64,000 bases of DNA, taken from positions 90,926 through 154,925 of the forward strand of contig JBQCHY010000005.1 in NCBI GenBank assembly GCA_051954235.1. Reading direction: 5' to 3'. The notes under the pieces were generated by a model. That model was given only the letters and a program-made list of their open reading frames with translations. It had not been told where the DNA came from and did no database searches. The translations under genes and the position numbers were made by a program. Numbering within the stretch: position 1 is the first letter of the stretch; each line of letters opens with the position of its first letter. Source of the stretch: 62-47 sp051954235 (GTDB taxonomy: Bacteria; Pseudomonadota; Alphaproteobacteria; Rhizobiales; Xanthobacteraceae). Shown here piece by piece: positions 63,076-64,000 of this stretch.

Positions 63076-63876
63076 TTAAGAACCCGCCGCGGCGAGTTGA
63101 CGGCCGATCGCGGAGATCGCTTGCGCAGCTTCCGCTGGCCGTCGCGCGACGGCGTGATTGCGGTTGTGGTGGGCCTGCGCGAACACCGTAGTCCGCTGCA
63201 TCATCAGCGCCGGCTGGCAGCCGCGCAGGCTGCGCAAGGCGCGGTTGAAATCGCGGCCGGTCGCCATCAACGCACGGACCACCATCGGATTGCGCGCGAT
63301 GCCGCGCAGCACCGCGCCAAGATTGATGTTGCCGTCGGGCTTCACGGCGTTGACCGCCAGCGCCGGCAACGCGCGGCTCGCCGGATCGCTGATGACACGC
63401 AAGGCTGCAAACGGCAGACCGGCCTCGGAGGCGTAAGCAGCGGCGATGTGGCTTTCCATATCGACCGCGGCAGCTCCGGTCTCGCGGCGCAGCGCAGCCT
63501 TGGCGGACCGCGCCGGAACAACCTGCTCGACGCCCACGAGACGCGCACGAACGATCCGCCGCCCCCCAAGCCCATTATCGTCGATCAGTTCTTCGCTCAG
63601 CGCCGCACCGGCCAACCAGCTTTGCTGACCTGCGGTGACGTCGGTGGCGACAACGACGTCGCCCGACTCCAGTTCGGGATCGAGACCACCGGCCACGCCG
63701 AAGCTGACCACGCCGCGAACCGTGCTCGGATCGAACCCGGCTAGGAGCGAACGAAGCTGCATCGGATTGCTGCTGCTGCAAATGACGGTCATGCCGGGGC
63801 CGGCGGCAATGCGCGCCTCCTGCATCAGACCAGTCACGATCAGGACGGGCCGCGAGTCGAATTCACCCGCAGGCAC
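63076..63876 (-). CDS. hpnG: adenosylhopane nucleosidase/phosphorylase HpnG
   Basis: A nucleoside phosphorylase-fold enzyme that removes adenine from adenosylhopane, giving ribosylhopane, the step after HpnH. About 266 aa. Motifs: VLIVTGLMQEARIAAGPG, the VSFGVAGGLDPELESGDVVV segment, and GAAAVDMESHIAAAYASE with the PNP-type DMES. The GTG at 63876 has AGGGGA upstream. The frame stays open to the right edge, so a longer start cannot be ruled out. In relatives, shc and the squalene-forming genes lie upstream, here outside the window. Confidence 0.87.
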   Translation of the reverse strand: MPAGEFDSRPVLIVTGLMQEARIAAGPGMTVICSSSNPMQLRSLLAGFDPSTVRGVVSFGVAGGLDPELESGDVVVATDVTAGQQSWLAGAALSEELIDDNGLGGRRIVRARLVGVEQVVPARSAKAALRRETGAAAVDMESHIAAAYASEAGLPFAALRVISDPASRALPALAVNAVKPDGNINLGAVLRGIARNPMVVRALMATGRDFNRALRSLRGCQPALMMQRTTVFAQAHHNRNHAVARRPAEAAQAISAIGRQLAAAGS

Positions 63877-64000
63877 AACTCGGTCCCCTGTCCCCAAGAT
63901 CACATCCCGACCCCTACAAGCCTGCTGTTCGTCGAATGAAGGTTGCGGTATCGGGCTAGCGCCCAAAGGGGGAAGAACTTCCGATAACCGTGGTACCTCA

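Overview
The window is GC-rich chromosomal DNA from an alphaproteobacterium, most probably of the Nitrobacteraceae/Bradyrhizobiaceae (Bradyrhizobium, Rhodopseudomonas, Afipia or Nitrobacter group). This rests on recognisable family-typical genes (usg, bcsS, the hopanoid genes hpnO/hpnN/hpnH/hpnG, a TakP-type TRAP system), on the palindromic intergenic repeats seen in that group, and on alphaproteobacterial regulatory motifs (a CtrA-type box, a CIRCE operator, a CTTG/CYTAT heat-shock promoter). The genus cannot be fixed from the sequence alone. I see no insertion sequence, integrase, prophage, CRISPR array or rRNA.

Left third (1-20 kb): the 3' end of an unidentified gene; moaA (molybdenum cofactor); a TRAP transporter dctQ-dctM facing two tandemly duplicated TakP-like binding proteins; an Mrp/ApbC iron-sulfur carrier ATPase; a 3-hydroxyisobutyrate-dehydrogenase-like reductase; a membrane histidine kinase preceded by a CtrA-type TTAA-N7-TTAA box; a DUF1289 protein and a retropepsin-like protease; dusA; a LOG-family protein; tex; feoA-feoB; and an AI-2E/PerM family membrane protein.

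Middle (20-45 kb): a peptide uptake and hydrolysis locus (binding protein, divergent from an M20 peptidase, two permeases, a fused double ATPase and an M81/MlrC metallopeptidase), then an L,D-transpeptidase, a YhhN lysoplasmalogenase-like protein, tRNA-Leu(UAA), a second M20 hydrolase overlapping an amidase, a crotonase, an acyltransferase, a three-gene set (glutathione transferase, 2-hydroxychromene-2-carboxylate isomerase-like protein, quinone oxidoreductase), a short core-MetE, a conserved unknown, gpt with a CinA-N-like protein, an SDR, a cupin with a histone-H1-like tail, and usg.

Right third (45-64 kb): groES-groEL with CIRCE and heat-shock promoter; two membrane proteins; a small cationic secreted protein; a GT2/GtrA - GT39 pair that probably modifies an envelope glycan; a DUF72 protein; bcsS; then a hopanoid locus: hpnO, a secreted DUF2147 protein, hpnN, ispH, hpnH, a methyltransferase and hpnG, running off the right edge. 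Together ispH (isoprenoid precursor), hpnH and hpnG (C35 side chain), hpnO (amination) and hpnN (export to the outer membrane) cover several steps of hopanoid supply, tailoring and transport. The squalene-hopene cyclase itself is not in view and is expected to the right.

The most distinctive non-coding feature is a dense set of palindromic intergenic repeats of at least four unrelated families (called A-D here). One copy lies inside the groESL operon, between groES and groEL.
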